A stretch of 64,000 bases of DNA from Zopfochytrium polystomum (lineage: Eukaryota; Chytridiomycota; Chytridiomycetes; Chytridiales; Chytridiaceae): assembly GCA_025765615.1 (NCBI GenBank), contig JAIVFJ010000145.1, forward strand, positions 62,001 to 126,000, read 5' to 3'. A model generated the notes under the pieces. That model worked only from the letters and a program-made list of their open reading frames with translations. It had not been told where the DNA came from and made no database searches. Position numbers and translations under genes: made by a program. Positions 11,389 to 23,880 of the stretch are shown here, in pieces (the stretch's first letter is position 1; each line of letters begins with the position of its first letter).

Positions 11389-11881
11389 GAGAGGGAGACA
11401 GCGAGAGAGACAGAGAAGGCAGAGAGAGACTGAGTGCGGTCAGGTCTGGAGAGGCAGAGAGACAGAGACAAAGAAAGAGAGAGATCAGCCTGCCGTCCAG
11501 CGTCGTCGGTCGTCGGTCATCGTCGTCGTCGTCAACCCTCATTGAATATCTCAACCCTCCCCTCTTATCATCCCCTCCTCCATCCCTCCCTCCCTCCCTC
11601 CCTCCCTCCTTGCCTCCTTCCCTCCTCGTACTCACCACCACCACTGCTCACGGTGGTCGTCATCGGTTCAATCTTCAACTCTCTCTTCCCCCCCGACTCC
11701 CCAACTGCCTGGCTGCTCGCTCGCTCGTGAAACTTCGTGGCGCTTCCGTCAGATCCCTCGGATCCGCTGTCGTTGGCCCCCCCGCCCCGGTCGCACCACG
11801 ACATCCGTGGCGTAACGCGCGCGCGAGCGGAACAAAAACGAACATCGCATCACACGCCACATTAAATCATCATACATCACA
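10433..11881. other. Divergent intergenic region, repeat-rich
   Basis: This region separates the F-box gene from the golgin gene and should hold both promoters. It contains a GA tract at 10,684-10,785, an 8-bp repeat at 10,899-10,952, TTGG repeats near 11,000, a GA tract at 11,343-11,475 and a CCTCC run at 11,579-11,606. No coding exon is supported. Confidence 0.6.
10899..10952 (+). repeat. 8-bp tandem repeat (GTCGGTCA unit)
   Basis: About six copies of an octamer, TCAGTCGG in another phase, run from the first CAGTCAAT to TCGACGAGG. Adjacent GT/TTGG repeats extend to 11,030. Confidence 0.85.
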
Positions 11882-14800
11882 ATGTCTTCATGGCTCAACT
11901 CCCTGGCGTCCTCCGACGGCGTCTCGTGGGTCGTCAAGGCCGTCTCCGAGGTCGAGTCCCGCATCGACCGCGTGCTCGACATTCAGCCCGTCGCGCAGCA
12001 GCAGCAGCAGCAGCAGCAGCAGCCGGCGCAGCAGCACGGAGCCGCCTCCTCCGGGGCCGCAGCCGCAACTACTACTACTTCCCCCGCGATCGCCCGGTCG
12101 CCGTCCTCTGCGCCTGCCGCCAAACCAAAATCACCGGCGTCACTGACGCCTGACGTAGATTCACCTGCCGGTGAGATGGATGGATGGGATGGATAGGATG
12201 GATAAGGAGCATCCGCGTTTTTTAAGCGCCTTGTGCAATTTTTTACTTACTGATCTTGGCCTACCATCGTGTAATCTGCCAGCCCCGGCGTCGTCTGGCT
12301 TCTCGGCCGGCCTCAGCTCCCTCCGCAGTATCTCGTCGTCCATCTCATCGACCCTGCAAGCTACCGCAACCTCTGCCACGAAGGATGTCGACTTCTTTTC
12401 CATGCTCGGCGGCTTGAGCTCGTCGCCCCTCTTGTCGGTCAACGGCCCGTCTCCCTCGTCCCCCCCACCGTCCACCCGACAGCGGCAGCCGTCCGTTTCT
12501 CCAGCCTTGCCCGCTGCTTCCAGCCCGTCGCTTTCAAAGTCTTCTTCCAAAGCCCCACAGCTGCAGCCAGAACCGCAATCACTGCCGCAACCACAACCGC
12601 AATCACAACCACAACCGCAGCTGACGCCGGTGCAGACGCCGACGCAAACGCCGACACCGACACCAGCGCCTCTCGCCCAGTCTTCCCATGCCCACGCGAC
12701 CGCGCCAGCTTCACCGATCGCTCCGGAAACGCATCCACCAAAACCAGACCCAACGCCTGATCTGGACCTGACCCCATCGCCCCCTGTAGATCGTGCCCCG
12801 CCCCCCGTCGCCGAACCCCAAAAGATCCATCTTCCGTCGCCTGCTCAAGCCATATCCGCCGAGGGCTCTCTCCAGTTGAAGCAAACTGCAGACGAGAAGG
12901 CGGTCGATGTTGCAGTCGCAAACGTTTCCAGTACCCCCCCGTCTGCCGACGCTGTTGAAAAGGAATCAACGGATGCTCATGCTCCGGAATCGATCTCTCC
13001 AACGCCGTCGCCGCGGCCGGCCGCCAACCCTCCCAGTGCTTCAAGCCCGCCAGTCGCTCCCGCCAAAGAGCCAGCTTCCAAGCCTGTTGCGCCAACAGAG
13101 CCGCCTGCACCGCCGCCAACAACAGCAGCAAACGAACCCCCGCATGTTCTCGAGCCGGACACGGAGCACAAAGCCGCGGAGACCTTTGCCTCGCCGCCGT
13201 CGTCGTCGTCGGAAGAGCTCACGCGCCTCAAGCAAGTCATTGAGCAGCGCGAGCGACAGCTCCTCACGGCCATGACCGAGAACGCGTCGCTGACGGACAC
13301 GGTCAACCTCTTCAAGACGCAGCTCGAAACCATCGAAAGGACCAAGTCGGAGGAGCTAGCCACTCTCGAGGCCCTGCTGGCCGAGGCGAGGATGAAACTG
13401 GCGGATACAGAGTCGTCGCTGAGCACTGCGGCAAAGGTAATAGAAACATTGTGATTCCTCGTATAGTTTTCGTCCCCTCTCCTTTCGTGTAGCTGAAAGT
13501 TCGGGTTTGCATGAAACATTCCCAAACGCAGGATCGCGATCACGCCCGAAGCCAGCTGAACACGCTTCAAGGCTCTCTCCAGCTCTCGGCGGCGCAGCTG
13601 ACAAAGCAGCTGCAAGAGCGCGAGGACAAGATAAAACTCCTTATGGACGAAGGTATCTTCTTTTAAGTTCTCAACCCAAGCGCTCCTTTCATCCACTTGC
13701 GGAATGTGAACCCTTAACCTGCAGGCGAGCGAATGAGCATGATCGAGCTGAAGCTCAACACCAACCTCAAGAAACTGCGGGCGAAGGAGGCGGAAGCGGA
13801 GAAAGAGCAGCGCGAGCTCTCGCGCAAACTAGAGTTTGCAGCCTCGGAAATCGCAGACCTCAAGGAAAGGCTCACGCGGATCACCGATTTGGAACGGAAG
13901 CAATCAGGTGACAATACAGTCCGGTTGGAGTTTGAATCCCTCCTTACATTTTTTTTTCTTTTTTTTTTTTCTTCTGTTTTTCCCGCCATCCAGAAACCAT
14001 CCGATCCTTGAACGCAGCAAACGAGCAGCAGGCGAAACAGCTGGTGAAGCTCGAGAAGGAGGCGGCTGCGTACGTCGAGGAGCTTAGCCAACTCAAGGTG
14101 AAGGCACTTTTGTCGACTGCCGCGAGTTCTTGTTGACGGATTTTGCTTTCATTCAACATATGCGTTAAAATCCGCATATGCGAATCTAGATCCAATTGGA
14201 ACGGGCTCGGCAAGATCTTGTCGATGCGAGAAGGCACCAAGCTGAGGCCGCCTCTGCCGCGACCGCCGACGTTCTGGAGCGTGAGGTTCGTCTTTCCGGC
14301 GGACGATTGGCGCTTTTTTATATGTTTCTTTCTTTCTATTTTCGTTGCTGAATTGTGGGTGTGTCCTCTCTACTGGGATGTCCAACAGATTCACGCGAAT
14401 GAGGAGTTGCACCGGCAGCTTGAGGAACTCCAAAGATCTTCGAATGAAGTCGAGACTTCTCTTCGGCGGGAGGTAATGTTGACGGTTTTTTCGTTGTCGG
14501 TGGCTCGTGTGTTTTCAATTGATCATTTCTCCGCTTGTTTTTCGTCCCATTAGATTTTCGATCTACGCTCGACGCTGGCGCGGACGGAGGAAGAGTACAG
14601 CTGGAAAGAAGGTGTGCGAGTTGATTCCTTCTTGGCTTGCGTGTATCGTCTAACCAAGGCGCTCCTCTGTCTTCACTTTAACGATTTCTCGTCGGTTGCG
14701 CTCATCCAGAGAACCTTCGAAAGGAGATCAATGTGAGTACCACGAAACTGACATCGCTTTTGCTGCTCTTCGGTTGTTTCCCCCGGGTCTCACTGACCCC

Positions 14801-16937
14801 GACCTTTCACAATGGTAGATTCTTCACGCGAGGCTGCAGGCCGCCGACGAACGCCACGAAGCCTTGTTTGCTGAGGCCAGAACGGCAGATCGACCCCTCG
14901 TGCGCCAGATCGAATCGCTCCAGAATCAGCACGCGATGGCTCGCAGAGATTGGGAACAGATTGAATTCAGGTCCGTGTTTTTTTCTTCTTCTTTTTCTTT
15001 GCTTCTCCCCCGCTCTTTCTTTTGTTGTATTGGTTCGCGACTGGGCATCTGTCGCCTTTGATTTCTCCTGTTTTTCTTCTTTTTTTTTTCTTTCGGTTTG
15101 GGTTGACTGACAAACCCGCGTCCCTTGATTCATCAAACAGCCTGACTCAGAAGCTGCAGGATGCAGAGGCGGAACGGAACGCGTCTGTGGAGCACGAGCG
15201 AGCGTTAGTGGCTAAGCACAACGAGCTGGTGAGCCGGGACTATTGGGGTTTTTGGCGAACTTCGGCCGCTGTATTTCCATGTGGCAAATGTTCCTAAGCC
15301 TGTTCCCTTGGTTTTCAGAGTAACCGATTGTCGGTGATCGAGCTTCAGTTTTCGAGGGAAAAGCAGGAAAACGCTCGGCTTGCCGCAGAGCTGGATGTGC
15401 GTGTTGATGCTTGCTTTTTTTACGCGACCGGCCCTTCTTCCCGTGATTAACCGACCGCCCCGCTTTGTTGTCCTTTTGTGAACAGATTGAGCGGCAACGA
15501 AACTCTACGCAAGAGCGGACCGTAAACGATCTCTCAGCAAAACTGGACCTCTTAAAGTCTTCGCACGCAAGGGCCATGGAAGAGGCCAAGGAAAATTTTC
15601 AGGTGCGAGTCCCCTTCGGAACCGCGATCCCCATTTCTCTTGGCTCATGAGACTACTCCAAAAAAAAAAAAAAAAAAAAAAAAAAAAACAAAAAAAACCA
15701 CCATTACGAATCACACACACACAGCGCACGCTTCGCAAGCAAATCCAAGAAGAGCGCGAGCTGTGGGAAGAAGGCCAGCGCGAAGAGCGGATGCGCGCCT
15801 CAAAGGAGCTGGAGCGGCAAAAGCTGCGCGTCGACCTGTCCAACCGACGGCTGCCCTCCTCGCCGAGCTTGCCCCGCGCGTCGTCCGTCGCGACCGACAG
15901 CTCGGCCGCAAACTCACCGACAATCTCGCTCGCGCCGACACCTAGTTCTTTGGCCATGGCCGAGGTGAAGCGACGAAAGAGAAAGGGAGAGAGAGTGTGT
16001 GGGGTGGTCGCTTTGTTCTTCTTTCTTTTTCCTTCCCGGGTTTGTTTGTTAAACAACAACACCTCCTTTGTTTGTTTTTCGAACGAAAGCAGAACGGAAA
16101 CTTCCCCGAGTTCCTCCCCAGCGCCGCGCTGCTCAGCGGCACCCCCGCCGTGGTCATTGACCGGCTCCACATGACCGTCAAACAGCTGCAGGGCCAGATC
16201 GGCACGCTGCAAACGCAGCTGGGTCTTGTGACCCAGACTCGAGGTGAGGTGTTGGGCGTGCTTTTGCTTGCTTGCCTGCCTTTTTTTTCTTTTTTTTTTC
16301 TTCCTTTTTTTCTTCTGGTGGTGCCGATCAGTTTTTCTCCAAACTCCTTACTTTACTTTCCCCGTAAAATTAAAAAAAAATTCCAAAACCGCAGACGAGC
16401 TCGCGGACGAGCTGTTAAAGTCGACCACGGAAAACACCAACCTGTTAGTGAAAGTTTTTAAAGTTTAATTTTTTATTTTTTTCTCATTTTTTTTGATTTG
16501 ACTCTTCTCTTGTTTGACTCGTTCTGACCTCACCTTCCAAAAACCATGTCTAAACCGCAATCGATGTTCCTTTTCTACCTCCCTCCATACCCGCCGCAAC
16601 AGGAAAGCCCAAGCCGAGCGCGCCGCAGCTACCGAAAAGAAGCTCGCCGAGCTCAACACAAGGTACGGTCCCCCCTCCCCCTCGACTCCCCCGGTCCTTC
16701 TTCTAATTCATTTCTTTTCACTCGACAACACAAACCTAAACCCCCCAAAATTACAAACAAAAAAAAAAAAAAAAATGCACGATTAGGTACCTCACCTGCC
16801 TCGAGCTGCTCGGCGAAAAGACGGAGCAGCTGGACGACATGAAACACACCCTCGACGGCCTGCGCGCCGCCATGGCCGAGATGCGGGCCGGCCCGAGGGT
16901 GGCCGCGGGGGCTGGGGGCGGGGGGGCGCTGAAGTGA
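11882..16937 (+). CDS. TMF1-like: TMF1/Sgm1-type golgin (TATA-element modulatory factor-like coiled-coil protein)
   Basis: Eighteen exons join in frame into 1,065 residues: 11882..12170, 12283..13436, 13532..13652, 13725..13907, 13994..14097, 14190..14285, 14389..14472, 14554..14611, 14710..14732, 14819..14970, 15141..15228, 15319..15396, 15486..15602, 15725..15964, 16093..16243, 16395..16443, 16603..16662, 16787..16937. The N-terminus (SSWLNSLAS... SRIDRVLDIQP) matches the conserved start of TMF proteins, which ends in IDRVLDI. A Pro/Ser/Ala-rich linker (to about residue 320, with poly-Gln near 40) leads into a long heptad-rich coiled coil. The middle has RPLVRQIESLQNQH, the conserved TMF DNA-binding-domain core. 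The C-terminus has RYLTCLELLGEKTEQLDDMK, the signature of the C-terminal TMF domain, which binds Rab6/Ypt6. TMF1/Sgm1 tethers vesicles at the Golgi. Length is close to human TMF1. Exon 9 has only 23 nt. Confidence 0.88.
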
Positions 16938-17420
16938 AAGCAGAGAGGGGGTTATGAAGGGAACGTGGATGGTTCGTGGGGGCATCAGAATAAAACGCGC
17001 TTACATGCGTGTGTGTCTGTGTGTGTGTGTGTGTGTGTGTGTTTTGTTTTTTTGATTTTAAATATCCATTTGTTTTGTTCCCCGTTTGCCGTCAAAGCAA
17101 TTATGACCTGGTGAAATCCCTGCAAGGGTTGCCTCCTTCACAGGTAGCTTGGTGCGGGCTCTTACGCCAAGGAGGTAAAAACGACCGACCAACCAAATAG
17201 CTGAATGCGTTTGCGATGGATTTAAATAACATGAATGTAAGATGTATAATCACTCCACCGCGCATTAATAACGACGAGCAGGTGAAGAGCGAACGGAGTA
17301 GAAACTTATTATTTATAAGATCCGAAATTTTACTGTTCGGTCGGTGCAAGAAGGAAAATAGATAATACAAAGAGGTAGTTGCAGATTGGACGTGCAATCG
17401 AAGAGTTGGTGGGCGGCTTC
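16938..17420. other. Short gene-free interval with GT microsatellite
   Basis: (GT)n lies at 17,008-17,042, just after the golgin stop codon. The rest has no supported gene. The giant inverted repeat begins at 17,421. Confidence 0.6.
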
Positions 17421-17480
17421 AGCATCAATTTTCCCGATTGAGAGAAATAAACCCACGCGGTAAACAAAAAGAAGATAACC

Positions 17481-17485
<5 letters not shown>

Positions 17486-17520
<35 letters not shown>
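17486..17520 (+). repeat. (CA)n microsatellite in the outer left arm
   Basis: This pure CA run lies in the outer, diverged part of the left arm. The right arm has a GT run interrupted by CGT units at the matching place (35,443-35,496). Confidence 0.9.
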
Positions 17521-17523
<3 letters not shown>

Positions 17524-18199
17524 AAAACAGTCACACAGTCACACAGAGTAACACACACGCACGCTCCCTCGCTTTCCACTCACACACACAAAAAAAAAAG
17601 AAAAAAAGAAACGTCACACAGCACAAACAAGAGGAAAAAGAGCAGAGGTAGAATCTCTTCTGACGCGCGACCGACGCGCACCAATAAGTAAAGGCTGCAG
17701 AGTCAGCCCCTCCGTACACCACACATCCCCCCTTATTCCACATTCACATTGGCCTCGTTCTGCGTGCTTCGCTCTGCCTTCCGTGTCCTCGAATCCCCGG
17801 GAGTCTTTTTTCTCACACACGTTCCGCTGCTTTTAACCTAGTCCTGTTGCGGGGAAGGGGAAAAAAAAAACACGAGGGTGTCCAATTCACGAAAAGACTT
17901 GCACTTAGCTGTAGCTGTCGACATAGACGTTGGCTCACACCATGAATGAGCTCAGTTTGGCGAAAGTTTCGCTCGCGGTGCAAGATGCAACGAGCGGGCC
18001 GCGGGGATGGTAGGGTTCAAGTGAAATAAATTATGGAGAGTGGTTAGTAATGAGGCGGAGGGCAGAAAGAGCAAAAACTTTACGCACCTAACTACTTTTG
18101 CAGGTTAATGGGATCTTGAAAACCAAAAGCACCGAATGGTGAGCAAACTGCGAATGCGAACGGCTCCAACGCGGACCAGCCCTCAAGGCCTTCAAATGC

Positions 18200-18343
18200 T
18201 CATTTCCTCCGAGGGGTTCTCGACCGAGTCCTGAAAGCAACAGGCGCATCAGCAAACGCCCTCGAGCGCGTCCGATGGGCGACGGGCTCCACAGCCAGGA
18301 TCTGCGCATTGGAAAGAAGAATTGATGTGAGGAGGTTGAAGGG

Positions 18344-18374
<31 letters not shown>

Positions 18375-20502
18375 AAAAAAATCACAGCCTCACAAACCGG
18401 TTGGGGCACCTGTGGACGGCGACGAGCGCGAGGTTGTGGGCGAGCGCGTTGCTCCGCAGGGTCTGAGGGCACGGAACGGGTGGCTTCGCTTGCGACACTA
18501 CCCGCAGAAGGCGATGGCGATGAAACCTCCGGCTCGGGACTCGGAGGATCTGGACACTCCAGAGCTGCAGGAGAGGCTTCACGAGACGAACCCGACAAAA
18601 TCGCCGTTTCCTGTGACTCGGACTCGGACTCGGAAAGGGCAGCCTCCACGCGTACGGTCGCCCATCCGCAGGCCGTCTCCGCTTCGTGCTCACCGTCGAC
18701 TGGAGTCTCGGGCTCGCGCGGCGAATCCAAAGCCTCCTCTGCATAGAACTCTTCGCTCGCTTCGTGCTCCTCCTCCGTGCGCTCCAAGATCTCGAGCGGG
18801 CAAGGGCGACCGACGGAGAAATCCAAGGGCGGAAGAAGTTCGCCGACTTCCGGGCCAGGGCTGGACGCCCTGCTAGACGCCCTGCTGGACGCTGGCGACG
18901 TGGTGAACCCCAGCTCGGTCAGCTGGCATTGCGAAATGAAGATTGACCGAAACAGTGAGCTGTTCCTGCCGCAGTAGTCCACATCTCTCAAGTCGACGCC
19001 CAATTCGCCCTTTTCAAAATCACCCACGACCTCGCAAAAGTCATCGAAAGTGTCTGCCCAGTTGGCTTGCATAAGTGGACCTTTCACGTTGGCGTGGGGG
19101 TCGTTCCGCAGCTATTTTAAAGTAAAAATGAATAAGTTGTTGATTTTTTTTTTTTTTAATTGAACAGCAGAAGTGCGTTCGCGCACTTACCACATCATCC
19201 ACGTGAGCGTCAAAGCTGCGCTTGTTGCGATCCATGGCTTGCCTCACCATTTCTGCAAGCTTCTCACGAGGGTAGTATGCCGTGTCCGGCATCAGCGCGT
19301 TTCGCGCAGCAGCCATGGCGCACTCCTTGGCCGGACCAAGAACCATATCCACAGCTTTTATGGCGACTGCAAAACTACGCTCACCACGGACGAACTCCTC
19401 AATGGCGCTGCGGCAGAAGGTTTCGGTGATATTGCAAAATCTCGAAAAGGTGTTCGTGGAAGCTTCGTAGTGGCTCTCCGTCTTGGGGGAAAAGGGCGTT
19501 TTGCTTTTAGCAGGAGAAAGAAGAGCGGCTGTTGTGTGTTGACTCTTTACCGTGGTTTCAAACTCGCGCCACAAAGTCGCGAGGTTTTCCTCCGCCCTGG
19601 CGAGGAGCTTGCTTGCCACTTCGCGTCTTGATTCAAGCAGCCGTGTGTGAGAAGCGAGACCGGATTCCTGTGCGATGTGGAGCAGACAGAAAGGGGACAG
19701 AAGGGGTTCGGACGAAAACATGTTGAGTTGCGAAACGCGTTTCGGACATCAGGCAAACAAGCGAAACAAGCGGATCGCTTACCTGGAAAGTAGAGTAGCT
19801 TGGCTGATGGCCACCGGGACCTGACATCAAGGGAGTGTTTTCGCTTGCCAAAAGTGCGCGACGCGGAAGCTCCTCAAAACCTGCTGCAAAGCCCGTGGGA
19901 ACAAGGGGAGGACAGACGGGCAACAGCAACAACGATTCTGGGTCACTTTCCTGTTGGGCCATAACGTCACCTGGTACAGCGTGTGCTTGCTTCAACGATT
20001 GGGAGATGGCGTGGTCCGTCGACGACGACTGCAAGGGCCCCGGCGACCCAGGGTTCCGAAGGGCGCGAACCGAGTGGGTGGAGCTGTGGGTGGTGTTGGT
20101 GGTGGACGAAGCAATCGCCAGTCGCGCCGAGTTCGCCAAAGACGGTGCCGCCGCCGCCGCCGCCGTCGGAGCAATCCCAAGAGCCGCGAGGGACAGCGGC
20201 GAGAACGGGTGCGAGAACGACGCGGCGACCGCCTTGTCCCCCTTCTTCAGCGCAGTCGCAGCCGTCGCCGCCTTCAGGGCCGCCATTGACCAGGGCGACG
20301 CGGGGAAAGAGCGGGCGGCGACAACCAGCGGCGAGACGAAGGGGGACGCCGGCGCGAACGAGGGCGAGTGCAGGTAGCCAAACAGCTGGCGCAGCGGGCG
20401 AGGGCGCCCCGCCGCGGCCAAGCTGCTGGTGGTGGTGCGAGTCGAGGACGCCGCCGCCATCATCGTGGTCATCATTGTAATTGGTGAAGCGTGAGTGCAC
20501 AT
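18200..20502 (-). CDS. Unrecognised four-exon protein, left-arm copy
   Basis: Exons 20502..19783, 19667..19191, 19111..18398 and 18301..18200 give 670 residues with GT-AG introns of 115, 79 and 96 nt. I do not recognise the family. Residues 1-240 are Ala/Ser/Thr/Pro-rich low complexity. Exon 2 is predicted helical (ESGLASHTRLLESRREVASK, then AIEEFVRGERSFAVAIKAVD). Exon 3 continues with WADTFDDFCEVVGDFEKGEL, which could form a helical bundle, and then an acidic Ser/Glu/Pro-rich tail. The last exon ends in basic RTRSR repeats (HRTRSRAFADAPVAFRTRSR), which could be a nuclear or nucleic-acid-binding tail. The exon 3 donor could be either of two in-frame sites 12 nt apart. I chose GTTTGT over GTGCCC. 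The translated exons read identically to those of the mirror copy at 32,529-34,830. Confidence 0.7.
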
Positions 20503-21784
20503 TGAGTTGTTCCTTGTTCAGGTGAAGAAAAAAAGAAGAAGGGAAAGGGTGGGGGGCGGGAAAAAGAAGGAAAAGGAAAACGTAACGAGAGAGAGAGAGA
20601 GAGAGGGAGAGAGAGAGAGAGAGAGAGAGTGAGAGAGAGAGAGAAAGTGAGAGAGAGAAAGTGAGGGAGAGAGAGAGAGAGTGTGTGTGTGTGTGTGCGA
20701 GTGTGTGGGCCAGTGTGTCCTATCAATCAATCAACTTTGTTCATTCCTCGAAAATTTTATTGCGAACAATCAGTAACAATCAACTCTGTTAAATACGAAT
20801 GACTCGCGAAGATGGGCCACCGCCAAAGAAAGACGTGAACAAACAATCAATTTTGTCATGAATTTAATCACTCGCGAAAAATCTGAGATCGGGGAAAACC
20901 AAAAAAAAAAAAAAAAAAATTTGTTTTTCTCCCTCAAATTTTCGCCCCGTGCCAGTGCTTGGTTGCTGAACATTTTGGGACTCTCGCTGTGCTGCAAGTT
21001 GAGGGAAGCAATGCCGCTCGAAATTTGAGCTCTTTCACGCCATTATTGCCGCAAGTGTACCTGTTGCCTGTCATCTTCTTTTGCTTCTTTCTCGATCGAT
21101 TTCCTTTTTTTTTCTTTCTCCTGTTGAACTTTCGTTTCGTTTGGTTCTTGCATATATCGAAGAGATGCGTGTTGAAGAGGGAAGCCTCATTATTTCTTCT
21201 CTCCCCACTCTTTTCCCTCTTCCAGCTCCTTTCCGTCTTTGTCGCGCAGTTTGTCAGGCACATTTCGCCTTTGGCGACGTCGCCCGGTTCGGCTAGGACT
21301 GCCTTGTGAGGCGGCCTATTTCGCGAAATTTTTCGATTCCGTTCACTCACAACCCTTTTTTTGTTCTTTCAAAAACCTCCGGGTTCTTATCCTCACCCTC
21401 ACAGTCACCCTCGCCCAAGAACGCCGACAATCAATCCTCTTTTCAACTCATGCCCGCATCAACCCACCCGGATCCCTCATCCTTTGCCGGGATCGCGTCA
21501 AGTGACAATCACAGTGAATAGTTAGGTGGACACTTGACGGATAAGGCAGCACCGAACTCGTTTATGTTTTTTTTCGTCATTACACTGGTTTGAAGTCATT
21601 TGCGCACCTGGAGAGCGAAAACTAGATAAAGCGCTGCTTCATAGGTCGAAACTGTTTTAGGCAGGAGTTTCGAAAGTCTACACCATCTCGTGATTTTAAT
21701 GAAAGAAAACCGTCATACAAGGAGAGGAGAGGCGGCGCTTTGCGTCAACAATTTGCGGAGCCAAGGGTCACCAAAAGCAAGAGG
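20503..21784. other. Upstream flank of the left-arm gene, microsatellite and AT-rich DNA
   Basis: A GA tract interrupted by GT lies at 20,588-20,697, just upstream of the ATG, followed by AT-rich DNA with an A run near 20,900. I see no further gene. The mirror interval in the right arm is 31,243-32,528. Confidence 0.6.
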
Positions 21785-21993
21785 ACAAGGTAAAATAACC
21801 GTACGGTCTTGAATCACAAGGAGTGGTGCAGTGGAGTTGCTTGACGACCAGGGTAAGTCCGTAGTGCATGGGGTGGGTTTGCTGAGGTGACACCTGGACG
21901 TAGTCTATGACAGTTCACCATTGATGGCGGTTTCTCTTCCCGTCGGCCCTTTGGGGCTGGAACAATATAAAAAAAAAACAAGGTAAAATAACC
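21785..21993 (+). mobile_element. SINE-like retroposon with 16-bp target-site duplication, left-arm copy
   Basis: ACAAGGTAAAATAACC occurs at 21,785-21,800 and exactly again at 21,978-21,993. It brackets a 177-bp body (21,801-21,977) that ends in an A-rich tail. Long identical flanking repeats plus an A-rich 3' end are the hallmark of target-primed reverse transcription by a LINE-type enzyme. TGGTGCAGTGG near the 5' end fits a pol III A box. No good B box is visible, so tRNA ancestry is unproven. The body has no coding capacity. A diverged relative lies at 3,216-3,399. Confidence 0.8.
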
Positions 21994-23880
21994 TTTCAGC
22001 CCCAATGAGCACAAGTTCGGGTACTTTCACAAAACTTGGCATATTTTTGGTTCGGAGCCCTCCAACCTCGCCGAAACACGATTTCCGCATGGCGAACATA
22101 CAGAATCGAGCTTACTAAGCGAACGAAATTCTTCAAGTATCTTCTACGCACGTCCCCATCCGCAAATACGTGCTCTATCGCCACTTACTGTGGAAAGTGG
22201 TGGCGAGTGCTCGGAGTTTGGCAGGTCGACCGTACTTATTAGCCTACCATAGCTTCTGCATTGCTAGGATGAGCTCCGCACATTGGTACGTGAAGCGCAG
22301 CCGGCGGAAGCCTCGACGCCTTTGTGGGTGCAGAGAGTCAACTCCACCGAAACTGAACAGAATCGAAGCGTTTATGGCTAAATGAAAAGCTCTATGCAAG
22401 GCCTACCTCGAACGGATCATGCCGGCGGTGCCTCTTGTGCTGCCTCATTGAGCAATGTCATGAAGGCGTCGAACCCAAGTTGAGGCTTGTTGACTTAAGC
22501 TTTCTTTCTACTTGTCCGCACATTTAAATTGCCGAACGGAAACAGGCAACACCAAGCGTAACATGGAGCTTTTCAGGAACGTTTGGCGCGTTGAGCGAAG
22601 AGTAGTATTACGACCACTACTCACAGCCATGGTAGGACGAACGAGGTCAAAAGGCAGGTGTTGGGTTTTCCCTCACTCTCTCGTAACGTCGTAAGTCTCT
22701 TATGCGGGCTACTGATTTTTTTTTCTTCCCGCCAAGTTTTCAGGAGCGTCCATCCGGTAAATATCGTCTCGATTTACTCAAGGAAACCTGTTCGCGAATT
22801 GTCGCATTACAAACACACAGAATCGAGGATTTAGAAGTTGTTAGGCACCGAGAGGCATCTTTTCAACCCACCCTCAAGCATGATGAGTGCTCTAGCAAAC
22901 GTTGACCCTCTGAGGGGTGTCGATCCCGAATTCTCTTGGCAGGGCTGAAACTCGTACCTTGCTTTTGTTCAACAAGACAAACTATAACGAAACAAGAAGT
23001 CTCGTGGTGCGCTCAATAACTAGCTTTACATTTTAGCCAACACGGAAAGCGCTGGCAGCCTCTTTACAATTGGTGGTCCAACGCTTTGGGAACTGAACTC
23101 ACTTGATTTTGTTGAGGGCATTTTCATCAGTCTGATGACTGCCCCGTTGTCTTCCGCACTTGCACGATGGGTGCTATGTGAACTCCCCCGATCGGAATTG
23201 CAGGATCAGCCTGACGTTCATGCATGAGTGCTGCGACGGAGAGTGCCAGTTGCATTTCCTTGGCTGTCACAGGCAACTTAGATGCGGCAGTGGGCGGTTG
23301 AAATGAGGAGAAACAAAGAAGAAAAAAAAGAATTCACCGATGAAAGTAAAGGCAGGACGCGGAACGGTGTGAAAGCTCAAATTTCGAGAGCCAAAAGAAG
23401 CTCAAATTTTGCAGCGCCAACAGAAACAACTGTTTTTTCCCGGGTCGAAAATATGGAAAAATTTCCGGCGGACACTGTTGGATGCCTCTGCATGAAAAAA
23501 GGAAAAAGAGAGAAGTTGATCACAGACTTGACTTATCACACCCTCCTGCTCCTGCGACCACCATCACCATCGCCTCGCTGCTAGATTTCAACACCTTACC
23601 AGGGAGAGCTCTCCAGAGCGAGAAAAGACCAGCTGAGGCGATCCACGAACGAGCGATCGTCCATCGAGGAATCGAACCAGCACTGTCCAGTGTGTTGAGA
23701 GTGATCAATCGTCTTCACCAGTCAGCTGTACATCCACTGTCTTCAACCCTTCACCCACCGATCTCCTGACCCATTTCTCTCGAAACTATCACAAATCAAA
23801 AATCCAATTACTTAGTATCCCAATTCCATTTCCACCCCATCCTTCGGAACCCCCTTAACAAACCTTTTCCCTGACCCAAT
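21994..23880. other. Unassigned DNA before the copia gag, left arm
   Basis: No long conserved frame was found. This should contain the 5' LTR and leader of the copia element, but I could not fix LTR ends or a primer-binding site. A pol III-like B box (GGTTCGATTCC, minus strand) lies at 23,671-23,681. Confidence 0.5.
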
